Notes: generated from the sequence alone by a model not told the origin. A stretch of DNA of 8,788 nt from Lachnospira sp. UBA5912 (GCA_002435585.1 DJDY01000163.1:9937-18724), one strand, 5' to 3'. Positions 1 to 6,734 are shown, counted from the first letter of the stretch. Numbers and translations: made by a program.

Positions 1-653
1 AACTTGCAGATTCTGATACAATTACTGTAGGCCAGCAGGTTGTTGCTATTGGTAACGCACTTGGAGAAGGTCAGTCAGTTACAACAGGTATTATAAGTGC
101 ATTAGACAGATCAATTACAGTTAATAATGTAACATTTACAGGTCTTATTATGACAGATGCAGCTATTAATTCTGGTAACAGTGGTGGAGCACTTCTTAAC
201 TCAAGTGGTAAAGTAATAGCAATCAACTTTGCAAAGACATCAAGTGATGGTGTCGAAGGTATGGCATATTCAATACCAGTATCAAACGTAAAAGACCTTA
301 TAAGTTCACTTATGAGCAGACAGACAAGACAGAAGGTATCTTCGGATAATGTTGGTTATCTTGGAGTTGCAGCGATAGATATTACAAGCACATATGCATC
401 TATGTATGGATATCCACAGGGCATTATGATACGAACAGTTGCATCTGGATCAGCAGCAGAGAAGGCAGGCCTCTCAGCATATGATATTATCGTTGGTTTT
501 GACGATCAGACAATAACAACTATGTCCGGTTTACAGTCAACACTTCAGTATTATGCAGCAGGTGAAACAGTCAAGGTGGATTACTATCATCTCGAAGGCA
601 GTGAATATGTACTAAAGAGCACAGAGGTTACATTAGGTAAGAAAAGTTCATAA
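1..653 (+). CDS. HtrA/DegP-like trypsin-fold serine protease with PDZ domain, 3' part only
   Basis: The reading frame is open from the left edge (first whole codon at base 3), so the gene starts outside the window; 216 residues plus the stop are visible. Visible residues 8-66 hold the second half of a trypsin-like domain: the IGN-LG segment, the TTGIISALDR strand, and the nucleophile motif INSGNSGGALLN with the catalytic Ser at visible residue 60. The catalytic His and Asp lie upstream and cannot be checked. Residues 113-215 form one PDZ domain, opening with GYLGV and containing an AEKAGL-type helix, which in this family binds exposed C-termini of misfolded substrates. Family members are normally membrane-anchored or secreted and degrade damaged envelope proteins. 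Compared with textbook HtrA, Pro is replaced by Ser in AAIN-P-GNSGG and by Ala after the GG. It could be co-transcribed with the clpX-like gene 124 bp downstream, since no good terminator separates them. Confidence 0.93.
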   Translation, partial: LADSDTITVGQQVVAIGNALGEGQSVTTGIISALDRSITVNNVTFTGLIMTDAAINSGNSGGALLNSSGKVIAINFAKTSSDGVEGMAYSIPVSNVKDLISSLMSRQTRQKVSSDNVGYLGVAAIDITSTYASMYGYPQGIMIRTVASGSAAEKAGLSAYDIIVGFDDQTITTMSGLQSTLQYYAAGETVKVDYYHLEGSEYVLKSTEVTLGKKSS

Positions 654-681
654 TGATTAAAGATAATTGATATTAATGTGG

Positions 682-718
682 ATGATTAAAAATATCTCAA
701 TTAACATGTATTAATCAT
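682..718. repeat. 8-bp inverted repeat between htrA-like and clpX-like genes
   Basis: ATGATTAA at 682-689 is matched by its reverse complement TTAATCAT at 711-718, with a 21-base spacer. A further direct copy of ATGATTAA lies at 653-660, just over the protease stop codon. The stem is all weak pairs but one and has no T-tract after it, so it is not a convincing terminator. It could be an operator or chance in AT-rich DNA. Confidence 0.3.
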
Positions 719-746
719 TGCAGAATATTATTGCTGTCTGGATACT
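718..746 (+). promoter_or_regulatory. weak candidate sigma-A promoter for the clpX-like gene
   Basis: TTGCAG at 718-723 and GATACT at 741-746 are separated by 17 bases. They match the -35 consensus in 3 of 6 positions and the -10 in 4 of 6. The predicted transcript would begin about 25 bases before the ATG at 778. This is the best pair seen in the gap, but the match is poor and the gene may instead be read through from the upstream protease. Confidence 0.25.
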
Positions 747-777
747 CTTGTGCAGAATAGGAAAATAGAGGAATAAT

Positions 778-2250
778 ATGGAATATAATAATAACAATGA
801 TAACAGCAATAATAAGATGAATAACAATAGTAGTACAGGTGCTGACAACAGCACAGCTAACAATACTAACAATAACAGCGATGATTATGAGAAGGTATGC
901 TATATATGCCGCAGAACAGAATCCAAAGCAGGTAAAATGATTAGCATGCCAGGTGGATTATATGTATGCCCTGATTGTATGCAAAAGACATTTGATGCGA
1001 TAAACAACAACGATATAGATTATAATGAACTTATGAAGGGAATCCCAAACATGCCTAATATGGGGATGTTTGGTGGTTTCAACATGATGGGAAACGATAT
1101 ATCCAATAAGCAGAAGGTAAAGAAAAAGAAAGAATCCGATAAAGAAGACAAGAAAGAAGAAAAACTTGATCTTAAAAAGCTGCCCGCACCACATGAGATT
1201 AAGCGCATGTTAGATGAATATGTTATAGGTCAGGATTATGCCAAGAAGGTGATGTCAGTTGCTGTATACAATCATTACAAGAGAGTTGCAACAGGAACTA
1301 TGGATGACATAGAGATAGAAAAGTCTAATATGCTTATGATTGGACCAACAGGTAGTGGTAAGACATATCTTGTAAAGACACTTGCAAAGCTTCTGCAGGT
1401 ACCTTTAGCCATAACAGATGCTACATCACTTACCGAGGCAGGATATATAGGTGATGATATTGAGAGCGTTGTATCCAAGCTTTTAGCAGCAGCGGATAAT
1501 GATGTTGAAAAGGCTGAGAGAGGTATCATATTTATCGATGAGATAGATAAGATAGCAAAGAAGAAGGAAACAAGAAGCAGGGATGTCAGTGGTGAGTCAG
1601 TACAGCAGGGGATGCTTAAGCTGCTTGAGGGAAGCGATATAGAAGTTCCAGTAGGAGCAACAAGCAAGAATGCTATGGTGCCACAGGTTACAGTTAATAC
1701 AAGAAACATATTATTTATATGTGGTGGAGCCTTTCCAGAGCTTGAAAATATAATAAAAGAAAGACTTAACAAGCAGGCATCTATAGGCTTTAATGCGGAC
1801 CTTAAAGATAAATATGACGATGATAAAAACATATTATCAAAGGTAGAGATTGAAGACTTAAGAGAATTTGGAATGATACCGGAATTCTTAGGAAGACTTC
1901 CTATTGTATTCTCTTTAGAAGGACTTACTGAGGATATGCTTGTAAAGATTATGAAGGAGCCAAGGAATGCTATACTTAAACAGTATCAGAAGCTTCTTGA
2001 ACTTGATGAGGTTAAGCTTGAATTCGATGACAGTGCTCTTCGTGCTATTGCAAAGAAAGCTATGGAAAAGAATACAGGTGCCAGAGCGTTACGTTCTATC
2101 ATAGAAGAATATATGTTAGATATAATGTATGAGATTCCTAAGGATGATAATATAGGTTCAGTTCTTATAACTGAGGATTACATCAATAATAAAGGTGTTC
2201 CTGTTATTATGATGCGTGGACAGGAAGCTCTGCCAGGTAAGCAGGACTGA
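778..2250 (+). CDS. clpX: ClpX-like AAA+ unfoldase, divergent paralogue type
   Basis: This is an ATP-dependent unfoldase that should feed substrates to the ClpP peptidase in the cytosol. Visible in order: an Asn-rich N-terminus (16 Asn in residues 1-33); a zinc-binding domain with C41, C44, C64 and C67; a Met/Asn/Gly-rich then Lys/Glu-rich linker (about 85-134); Walker A GPTGSGKT (189-196); pore-1 loop GYIG (222-225); Walker B IFIDEID (251-257); the ClpP-docking IGF tripeptide (336-338); an arginine finger in GRLP (R373); and sensor 2 GARALR (R436). At 490 residues it is longer than the usual 410-430, mostly at the N-terminus. The RKH loop of standard ClpX is missing: residues 291-302 read PVGATSKNAMVP. 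The start is backed by AGAGG at 767-771, six bases before the ATG. It lacks the usual tig-clpP-clpX-lon context, so it is probably a second ClpX rather than the housekeeping one. Family call is firm; its being a paralogue is inferred. Confidence 0.93.
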   Translation: MEYNNNNDNSNNKMNNNSSTGADNSTANNTNNNSDDYEKVCYICRRTESKAGKMISMPGGLYVCPDCMQKTFDAINNNDIDYNELMKGIPNMPNMGMFGGFNMMGNDISNKQKVKKKKESDKEDKKEEKLDLKKLPAPHEIKRMLDEYVIGQDYAKKVMSVAVYNHYKRVATGTMDDIEIEKSNMLMIGPTGSGKTYLVKTLAKLLQVPLAITDATSLTEAGYIGDDIESVVSKLLAAADNDVEKAERGIIFIDEIDKIAKKKETRSRDVSGESVQQGMLKLLEGSDIEVPVGATSKNAMVPQVTVNTRNILFICGGAFPELENIIKERLNKQASIGFNADLKDKYDDDKNILSKVEIEDLREFGMIPEFLGRLPIVFSLEGLTEDMLVKIMKEPRNAILKQYQKLLELDEVKLEFDDSALRAIAKKAMEKNTGARALRSIIEEYMLDIMYEIPKDDNIGSVLITEDYINNKGVPVIMMRGQEALPGKQD

Positions 2251-2320
2251 TAATGATAATAGCTGCTAATTGATATTATATCGGTGCATTATTATATAAG
2301 AATGTATTTGTTATATGCGC

Positions 2321-2370
2321 TTATTATCAGAATGTGTTTATTATCAGAATGCATTTATTATCAGATGTAC
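2321..2370. repeat. tandem repeat, three copies of a 17-bp unit
   Basis: Copies lie at 2321-2337, 2338-2354 and 2355-2370. The unit is TTATTATCAGAATGYRT; the first two copies differ at two positions, and the third is one base shorter and diverges after TTATTATCAG. A further degenerate copy may sit at about 2290-2307 (TATTATATAAGAATGTAT). The array ends three bases before the candidate -35 box of the subtilase gene. It could be a set of operator sites or simple replication slippage. Confidence 0.75.
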
Positions 2371-2372
2371 AA

Positions 2373-2402
2373 TTCATATCACAATAATTTAATACATATA
2401 AT
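2373..2402 (+). promoter_or_regulatory. candidate sigma-A promoter of the S8 subtilase gene
   Basis: A perfect TATAAT at 2397-2402 is preceded by TTCATA at 2373-2378 (4 of 6 against TTGACA) with an 18-base spacer. The predicted start of transcription, about seven bases after the -10, falls near 2409. That is inside the 5' arm of the hairpin at 2398-2432, so this transcript would lack most of that arm and leave the ribosome-binding site free. Confidence 0.5.
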
Positions 2403-2438
2403 GTCCTTAAAGATATTCTTTGAGGGCATTATTTTTCT
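2398..2438 (+). terminator. intrinsic terminator-like hairpin that buries the subtilase ribosome-binding site
   Basis: Bases 2398-2413 pair with 2417-2432: 16 pairs, two of them G-U, with a TAT loop. A T-tract at 2432-2436 follows and ends two bases before the ATG at 2439. It would terminate transcripts coming from the clpX-like gene. The 3' arm includes GAGGG (2422-2426), the only Shine-Dalgarno-like sequence ahead of the subtilase, 12 bases from its start codon. A read-through transcript should therefore also be poorly translated. Confidence 0.7.
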
Positions 2439-4172
2439 ATGTCAGTTTGCAGCAATATAATTAATGATGAAAACATATATGATTATATAGTTGTCAATAT
2501 CCCTATAATCAGTGAGATATTAGAAAGTAACTCAGAAATATGTGTGCAAAAGGTTGATGAACAATGGATGATCGTACATAGCAGTCTGCCAGAAAACAGG
2601 CAGTTAAATATAAGTTCGCTTGGATATTACACAATTCCAAAGATATATGGACTCATGGAAATATCCATAGAGCAGACTGGATTAAGCACAGATATATCAA
2701 GTATGGAAGCAGCAGGAGCAATCCAGATAATAAACCAGCCGTTTCTTAATGCAAGAGGACAGGGAGTGATAGTTGGTATTATAGATACGGGTATTGACTA
2801 TTTAAGAAATAATTTCAGGGATGGTTCTGGCAATACAAGGATACGGGCTATATGGGACCAGACACTTGAATATCAGGATTCAGATATGGTTAATTATGGC
2901 AGGGTATATGAAGCCGCAGAGATTAACATGGCATTAAGGGCTTACTCGGCTGGTGAAGACCCGTATCATTATGTTGCAAGTAAAGATATTAATGGACATG
3001 GCACATTCATGGCGGGAATAGCTGCATCATCAGGTGTGGATGGTTATACAGGAACTGCTCCTGAAGCAGACATAGTGTGTGTCAAGCTTAAAAGTGCCAA
3101 GCAGTATCTTAAGGATTTTTTCTATGTGAAGAATGATGTATTGTGTTTTGAGGAAAGTGATATAATGCTGGCTGCGAAGTTCTTAAAGGATTATGCACAG
3201 AAAAGAAGGCAGCCGCTTGTTATATATCTGGGAGTCGGAAGTGGCTCTGGTTCAAGAACAGGTGCAACACCGCTTTCTGATGTACTAGATGCCTATACGA
3301 AGCTTACTAACACATGTGTAGTTGTACCGGCTGGCAATGAAGCAGTTGACAGGACACATTTTAGCGGTTATGCAGGAGTAGTGCCAGATAGCAGGACAAT
3401 GGAAATCAACGTTGAAAATAGGGGAAAAGGCTTTGTCACAGAGATATGGGCTAAAAGTCTTGATGTTTTATCTATATCCATAATATCTCCAACGGGTGAG
3501 ATTATTCCAAGAATACCTGCAAGAATAGGCATGAGCAGCGAGTATGCATTTCTGCTTGAGAATTCAAGGGTATATGTTGATTATCAGATAACAGAGAGTG
3601 TTGCAGGGCAGGAGATTATATTTATGAGGTTTGAAAGGCCGGCTGAGGGAGTGTGGAAAATACTTGTGTATAGTCTTACGAATCTTCCGGGATATTTTAA
3701 TGCATGGATGATGCCACAGTGGCTGAGTGATTCAACAGCATATTTTCTTGAATCAGATGCAGATACGACACTTGTTGAACCATCATGTGCCACACGTGTT
3801 ATAACAACAGGAGCATATAACCATTATACAGATGGCAGTGATATTAACAGCAGCAGAGGCTTTACAGCGGATAACAGGGTAAAACCAGATATAGCTGCAC
3901 CAGGGGTTGATGTGTATGGTGTGGGAGGTATAAGAGGCTATAAAAGAATGTCGGGAACAAGTGTAGCAGCAGCTCATGTGGCAGGTGCAGCAGCTCTATT
4001 CTTAAGCTGGGGTGTTACCAATAAGAACCGCGAAGTTATCGGAAATACCGAAATAAAATCTTACCTTATCAGAGGTGCGGTACGTAAGGATAGCATTGAT
4101 TATCCTAATGTGACATCTGGATATGGCAGGCTTAGTATATCTGGAGCATTTGACCAGATGAGGATTAATTAG
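2439..4172 (+). CDS. S8 family subtilisin-like serine protease, clostridial Csp type
   Basis: This is a subtilase with all catalytic elements visible: Asp116 in GIIDTGID, His187 in NGHGTF, oxyanion Asn300 in PAGNEA, and nucleophile Ser508 in MSGTSVAAAHVAG. Residues 1-105 form an N-terminal prodomain-like region. A long insert at about 315-445, between the Asn and Ser segments, matches where Csp-type proteases carry their beta-sandwich (jelly-roll) domain. Length (577) is normal for the type. No signal peptide or membrane segment is seen, so it is probably cytosolic or kept in a cell compartment. In Clostridium perfringens and C. difficile, Csp proteins act in spore germination by processing the cortex hydrolase SleC. 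Many Lachnospiraceae carry related subtilases of unknown role, and no spore gene lies nearby, so a germination function is not claimed. The ATG at 2439 is the only ATG ahead of the conserved N-terminus; the frame has a stop at 2421-2423. Confidence 0.9.
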   Translation: MSVCSNIINDENIYDYIVVNIPIISEILESNSEICVQKVDEQWMIVHSSLPENRQLNISSLGYYTIPKIYGLMEISIEQTGLSTDISSMEAAGAIQIINQPFLNARGQGVIVGIIDTGIDYLRNNFRDGSGNTRIRAIWDQTLEYQDSDMVNYGRVYEAAEINMALRAYSAGEDPYHYVASKDINGHGTFMAGIAASSGVDGYTGTAPEADIVCVKLKSAKQYLKDFFYVKNDVLCFEESDIMLAAKFLKDYAQKRRQPLVIYLGVGSGSGSRTGATPLSDVLDAYTKLTNTCVVVPAGNEAVDRTHFSGYAGVVPDSRTMEINVENRGKGFVTEIWAKSLDVLSISIISPTGEIIPRIPARIGMSSEYAFLLENSRVYVDYQITESVAGQEIIFMRFERPAEGVWKILVYSLTNLPGYFNAWMMPQWLSDSTAYFLESDADTTLVEPSCATRVITTGAYNHYTDGSDINSSRGFTADNRVKPDIAAPGVDVYGVGGIRGYKRMSGTSVAAAHVAGAAALFLSWGVTNKNREVIGNTEIKSYLIRGAVRKDSIDYPNVTSGYGRLSISGAFDQMRIN

Positions 4173-4218
4173 AATATAATTAATGACAGGCGATTATTGA
4201 TAAATATTTAATGATTGA

Positions 4219-4255
4219 TGCCTATTAACTGATATTTATCAGCTGGCTTTTATTA
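4219..4255 (+). terminator. possible weak terminator after the subtilase gene
   Basis: GCC at 4220-4222 can pair with the GGC just before the short T-run near 4248-4251, enclosing a second stem CTGAT/ATCAG (4229-4233 and 4238-4242) across an asymmetric internal loop. The stem is weak and the T-run short. An 11-base direct repeat, TATTAACTGAT, starts at 4223 and again at 4251. The sequence is 48 bases after the subtilase stop codon. Confidence 0.35.
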
Positions 4256-4280
4256 ACTGATGTTGATTAACAGTATTAAG

Positions 4281-4309
4281 TTGTAATTACTGCGTATATA
4301 TGTTAAAGT
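4281..4309 (+). promoter_or_regulatory. weak candidate promoter for the HAD-cpsC-cpsD unit
   Basis: TTGTAA at 4281-4286 and TAAAGT at 4304-4309 are 17 bases apart, and a TG at 4301-4302 supplies an extended -10. Each hexamer matches consensus at four positions. It would leave a leader of about 115 bases before the HAD gene. A second -10-like GATAAT occurs at 4351-4356 without a good -35. The rest of the 4173-4433 gap shows only AT-rich sequence. Confidence 0.3.
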
Positions 4310-4433
4310 TTTTTAGTATGACGAAAGTAATATGAAAGCTTATATATAGCGATAATACGTACAATGTAAGAAAAGAATACTAATGATAGATAATTGATAA
4401 CGTATATAACCATGTGCAGAAATGAGGAAGATT

Positions 4434-5264
4434 ATGAAATACAAAGCAATAGCACTAGATCTTGATGGAACATTGACAGACCATAACAAAAAATTGCCAG
4501 CAGAGAATATTAAAGCTGTTGATATGGCGATAGATAATGGAGTGAAAGTTATACTTGCATCAGGAAGACCACTTTTTGGAATAACACCTATAGCGGATGA
4601 ATTAAAACTGAAAGATAAAGGTGGATATATATTGGCATATAATGGAGGAGAAATAGTCGACTGTAAAACAGGGAGGACAATGGTCAGTCATGAACTTCCA
4701 AAGCAATGTATAGAAGATATATGCAGACTTGCAAGACAACATAATGTATATGCGTTGACTTACTCAGATGGAAAGATAGTTTCGGAAAGTGATACTGACG
4801 AATATGTTATAAAGGAAGCTTTCTGTAATTCTACATCAATAATAAAAACAGATAATCTTAATGATTATGTTACATATCCTGTTGCCAAGTTTCTTGTGGT
4901 TGGTAAACATGAAAAACTTGTGCCAGTACAGGAGGCGCTGCTTTCTATGTATGCAGGAGTGATAGATGCTTTTTATTCGGAGGATTATTTTCTTGAGGTC
5001 GTACCATTTGGAGTTGCCAAGGATAACTCATTGAAAGAACTGCTAGATAAACTTGGTATAACAGAAGATGAACTTATAGCTTGTGGTGATGGCATGAATG
5101 ATATTCCTATGTTAAAGATAGCAGGTTTATCAGCAGTTATGGGAAATGCATATCCAGAGGTGAAAAAGTATGCAGATTATATAGCACCTACTAATGATGA
5201 GGCGGGAGTAGCCGATATAATAAAGAGATATATATTAGATATGGAGACAGTTGATAATGGGTAA
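4434..5264 (+). CDS. Cof-type HAD-IIB family phosphatase
   Basis: A cytosolic haloacid-dehalogenase hydrolase, 276 residues, of the Cof/YidA kind that removes phosphate from sugar phosphates or similar small molecules; the substrate cannot be read from sequence. All four HAD motifs are present: motif I DLDGT with nucleophile D9 and acid/base D11; motif II Ser43 in LASGRP; motif III K196; and motif IV GDGMND (218-223), which binds Mg. The cap domain lies between motifs II and III (about 85-190), the C2 position typical of subfamily IIB. An ATG at 4422 would add four residues, but GAGGAAG (4424-4430), the obvious Shine-Dalgarno, overlaps it and serves the ATG at 4434, so I use 4434. The 3' end overlaps the cpsC-like gene by eight bases, suggesting coupled translation and a metabolic link to polysaccharide synthesis. 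Confidence 0.9.
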   Translation: MKYKAIALDLDGTLTDHNKKLPAENIKAVDMAIDNGVKVILASGRPLFGITPIADELKLKDKGGYILAYNGGEIVDCKTGRTMVSHELPKQCIEDICRLARQHNVYALTYSDGKIVSESDTDEYVIKEAFCNSTSIIKTDNLNDYVTYPVAKFLVVGKHEKLVPVQEALLSMYAGVIDAFYSEDYFLEVVPFGVAKDNSLKELLDKLGITEDELIACGDGMNDIPMLKIAGLSAVMGNAYPEVKKYADYIAPTNDEAGVADIIKRYILDMETVDNG

Positions 5265-6018
5265 AGATAATGTTCAGAATGATGAAGTTGAAATTGATAT
5301 TGGACATATATTGTCGATATTATGGGAAAAGATATTTATAATTATAGCTACAGGTTTATTGGTTGGTCTGGCGTGTTTCTTAATATCAAAGTTTCTCATA
5401 ACACCGAAATATCAGTCAGAGACGAAGTTATATGTGCTTAACAGGGCTAACGATAGCGCTACTACGTTGTCAGATGTCCAGCTTTCAACACAGCTTACGA
5501 AGGATTATCAGATTCTTGTCACAAGTGCACCTGTCATGAATCAGGTTATTAAGGAACTTGGACTTAATATGAAAGCCTCAGAACTTGCATCAACTATATC
5601 TGTCGATACGCCATCAGACACAAGAGTGCTTCAGATAACTGTTACAAGTGATGATCCACAAAAGGCTAAAGATATAGCTGATAAAGTAGCAGAGGTATCA
5701 TCACAGAAGATATGTGATATTATGAAGATTGAGCAGGTGAATGTTATCGAGGAAGGTTCATTATCTGAGGAACCGGCAGTTGATACAGTACGAAAGTGGA
5801 CACTTATAGGTCTTGCTCTTGGTATAGTGTTATCATGTGCTGTCATAATAATAAAATCTATGTTAGATGATACAGTTAAGACAACAGAAGATGTAGAAAA
5901 GTATTTTGATCTTAGTACACTTGCGGTTATTCCTATATCAGAAGAGATGGATGATGGATTAGGAAAGAAGAATAAGAAGTCAAAAAAAACTAAGAAAAAG
6001 AATAAAAAAAGCAAGTAA
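5257..6018 (+). CDS. Wzz/CpsC/YveK-type polysaccharide co-polymerase, kinase activator subunit
   Basis: A membrane protein of 253 residues controlling the chain length or export of a capsular or exopolysaccharide, and activating the partner BY-kinase encoded just downstream. Topology: short acidic cytosolic N-terminus, membrane helix 1 (about 26-48), extracellular Wzz domain (about 50-178) beginning with the YQSETKLYV strand, a Pro-containing segment, membrane helix 2 (about 181-201), and a cytosolic tail with the DDTVKTTEDVEKYF stretch typical of Gram-positive CpsC. The last 17 residues are almost wholly Lys with Asn, Ser and Thr, which is unusual and makes runs of eight and seven A bases. 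I chose ATG 5257 over TTG 5251 because GGAGA at 5243-5247 is nine bases from the ATG and only three from the TTG. The start lies within the end of the HAD gene (ATGGGTAA overlap). Confidence 0.9.
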   Translation: MGKDNVQNDEVEIDIGHILSILWEKIFIIIATGLLVGLACFLISKFLITPKYQSETKLYVLNRANDSATTLSDVQLSTQLTKDYQILVTSAPVMNQVIKELGLNMKASELASTISVDTPSDTRVLQITVTSDDPQKAKDIADKVAEVSSQKICDIMKIEQVNVIEEGSLSEEPAVDTVRKWTLIGLALGIVLSCAVIIIKSMLDDTVKTTEDVEKYFDLSTLAVIPISEEMDDGLGKKNKKSKKTKKKNKKSK

Positions 6019-6035
6019 ACTGGAATGGAGAAAAT

Positions 6036-6734
6036 ATGCAGACGATTAATATAGAAAGGTTAAGAAAGCTTGATTACAGAGCTAATGAGGCATATAAGAA
6101 TTTGAGGACTAACATACAGTTATGTGGTTCAGATGTTAAAGTTATCATGCTTACAAGCACAACTCCTGGAGAGGGAAAATCTACAGTATCATTTAATCTT
6201 GCAGTGTCATTGGCAGAGGCAGGAAAGAAAGTTATATTTATAGATGCAGACCTTAGAAAGTCGGTGCTAGTTGGAAGATATAAGATTAATACATCAGTTA
6301 AAGGTCTTACACATTTCCTGTCAGGAATTAATAAGTTTGAGGAGGTTATGTATGCGACTAATGTGGAGAATTTTAATGTAGTATTCTCTGGACCAGTCCC
6401 TCCTAACCCGACAGAGCTGCTTGGCAATAAGGTGTTTAAAACACTTATAAAGGTTTTAAGGGATCTTTATGATTATATAATAATAGACACGCCACCTATT
6501 GGAAGCGTAATAGATAGTGCTATTGTTGCCCAGGAGTGTGATGGTGTTGCTTATGTAATGGCATCTAACAGTGTAAGCTATAAGTATGCACAGAAAGGGC
6601 TTGAACAGATTAAGAAAACAGACTGCAAGCTTTTAGGTGTTGTGCTTAACAAGGTGGATATGGATGATAATAAGTACTATGGTAAGTACTATGGCAAGTA
6701 TTACGGCAAGTACGGAGAACATGCTGAGAAGTAA
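6036..6734 (+). CDS. CpsD/CapB/YwqD-type bacterial tyrosine kinase (BY-kinase)
   Basis: The cytosolic autokinase of the split Gram-positive BY-kinase system, 232 residues, which works with the CpsC-type membrane activator 17 bases upstream to control polysaccharide assembly. Motifs: an EAYKNLRTN N-terminal segment (18-26) matching the family oligomerisation motif; Walker A PGEGKST (44-50); Walker A' VIFIDADLR (66-74); and Walker B YIIIDTPP (147-154). The C-terminal tail (213-227) carries a YYGK repeat with seven tyrosines (214, 215, 218, 219, 222, 223, 226), the expected autophosphorylation cluster. GGAG at 6027-6030 supports the ATG. Only a terminator follows, so the pair is not followed by glycosyltransferase or polymerase genes on this strand. 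No CpsB/YwqE phosphatase is next to it in the window. Confidence 0.93.
   Translation: MQTINIERLRKLDYRANEAYKNLRTNIQLCGSDVKVIMLTSTTPGEGKSTVSFNLAVSLAEAGKKVIFIDADLRKSVLVGRYKINTSVKGLTHFLSGINKFEEVMYATNVENFNVVFSGPVPPNPTELLGNKVFKTLIKVLRDLYDYIIIDTPPIGSVIDSAIVAQECDGVAYVMASNSVSYKYAQKGLEQIKKTDCKLLGVVLNKVDMDDNKYYGKYYGKYYGKYGEHAEK
6672..6716 (+). repeat. 12-bp tandem coding repeat in the kinase Tyr tail
   Basis: Units at 6672-6683, 6684-6695 and 6696-6707, plus a partial at 6708-6716, follow AAGTAYTAYGGY and encode K-Y-Y-G. The third copy differs from the second at synonymous Tyr third positions. The unit is in frame, so slippage would change the number of tyrosines without breaking the gene. Confidence 0.85.

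Noticed and set aside
787..880. Asn-codon-rich stretch at the start of the clpX-like gene as a non-coding repeat
   Set aside because: It is in frame, follows a good ribosome-binding site and runs directly into the zinc-binding domain, so it is coding low-complexity sequence.
1275..1832. Long open frame on the - strand inside the clpX-like gene
   Set aside because: It is antisense to a clear AAA+ gene. Its product is Ser/Leu-rich as expected from reading the reverse complement, with no known motif.
2321..2370. CRISPR array reading of the tandem repeat
   Set aside because: The copies adjoin with no spacers, are only 17 bp, and no cas gene is present.
4422..4424. ATG at 4422 as the HAD start
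   Set aside because: It overlaps the GAGGAAG Shine-Dalgarno that serves the ATG at 4434, has none of its own, and the family N-terminus begins at the later ATG.
5631..6014. Open - strand frame opposite the cpsC-like gene
   Set aside because: Its Phe-rich start is just the complement of the Lys-rich tail; no domain or ribosome-binding site supports it.
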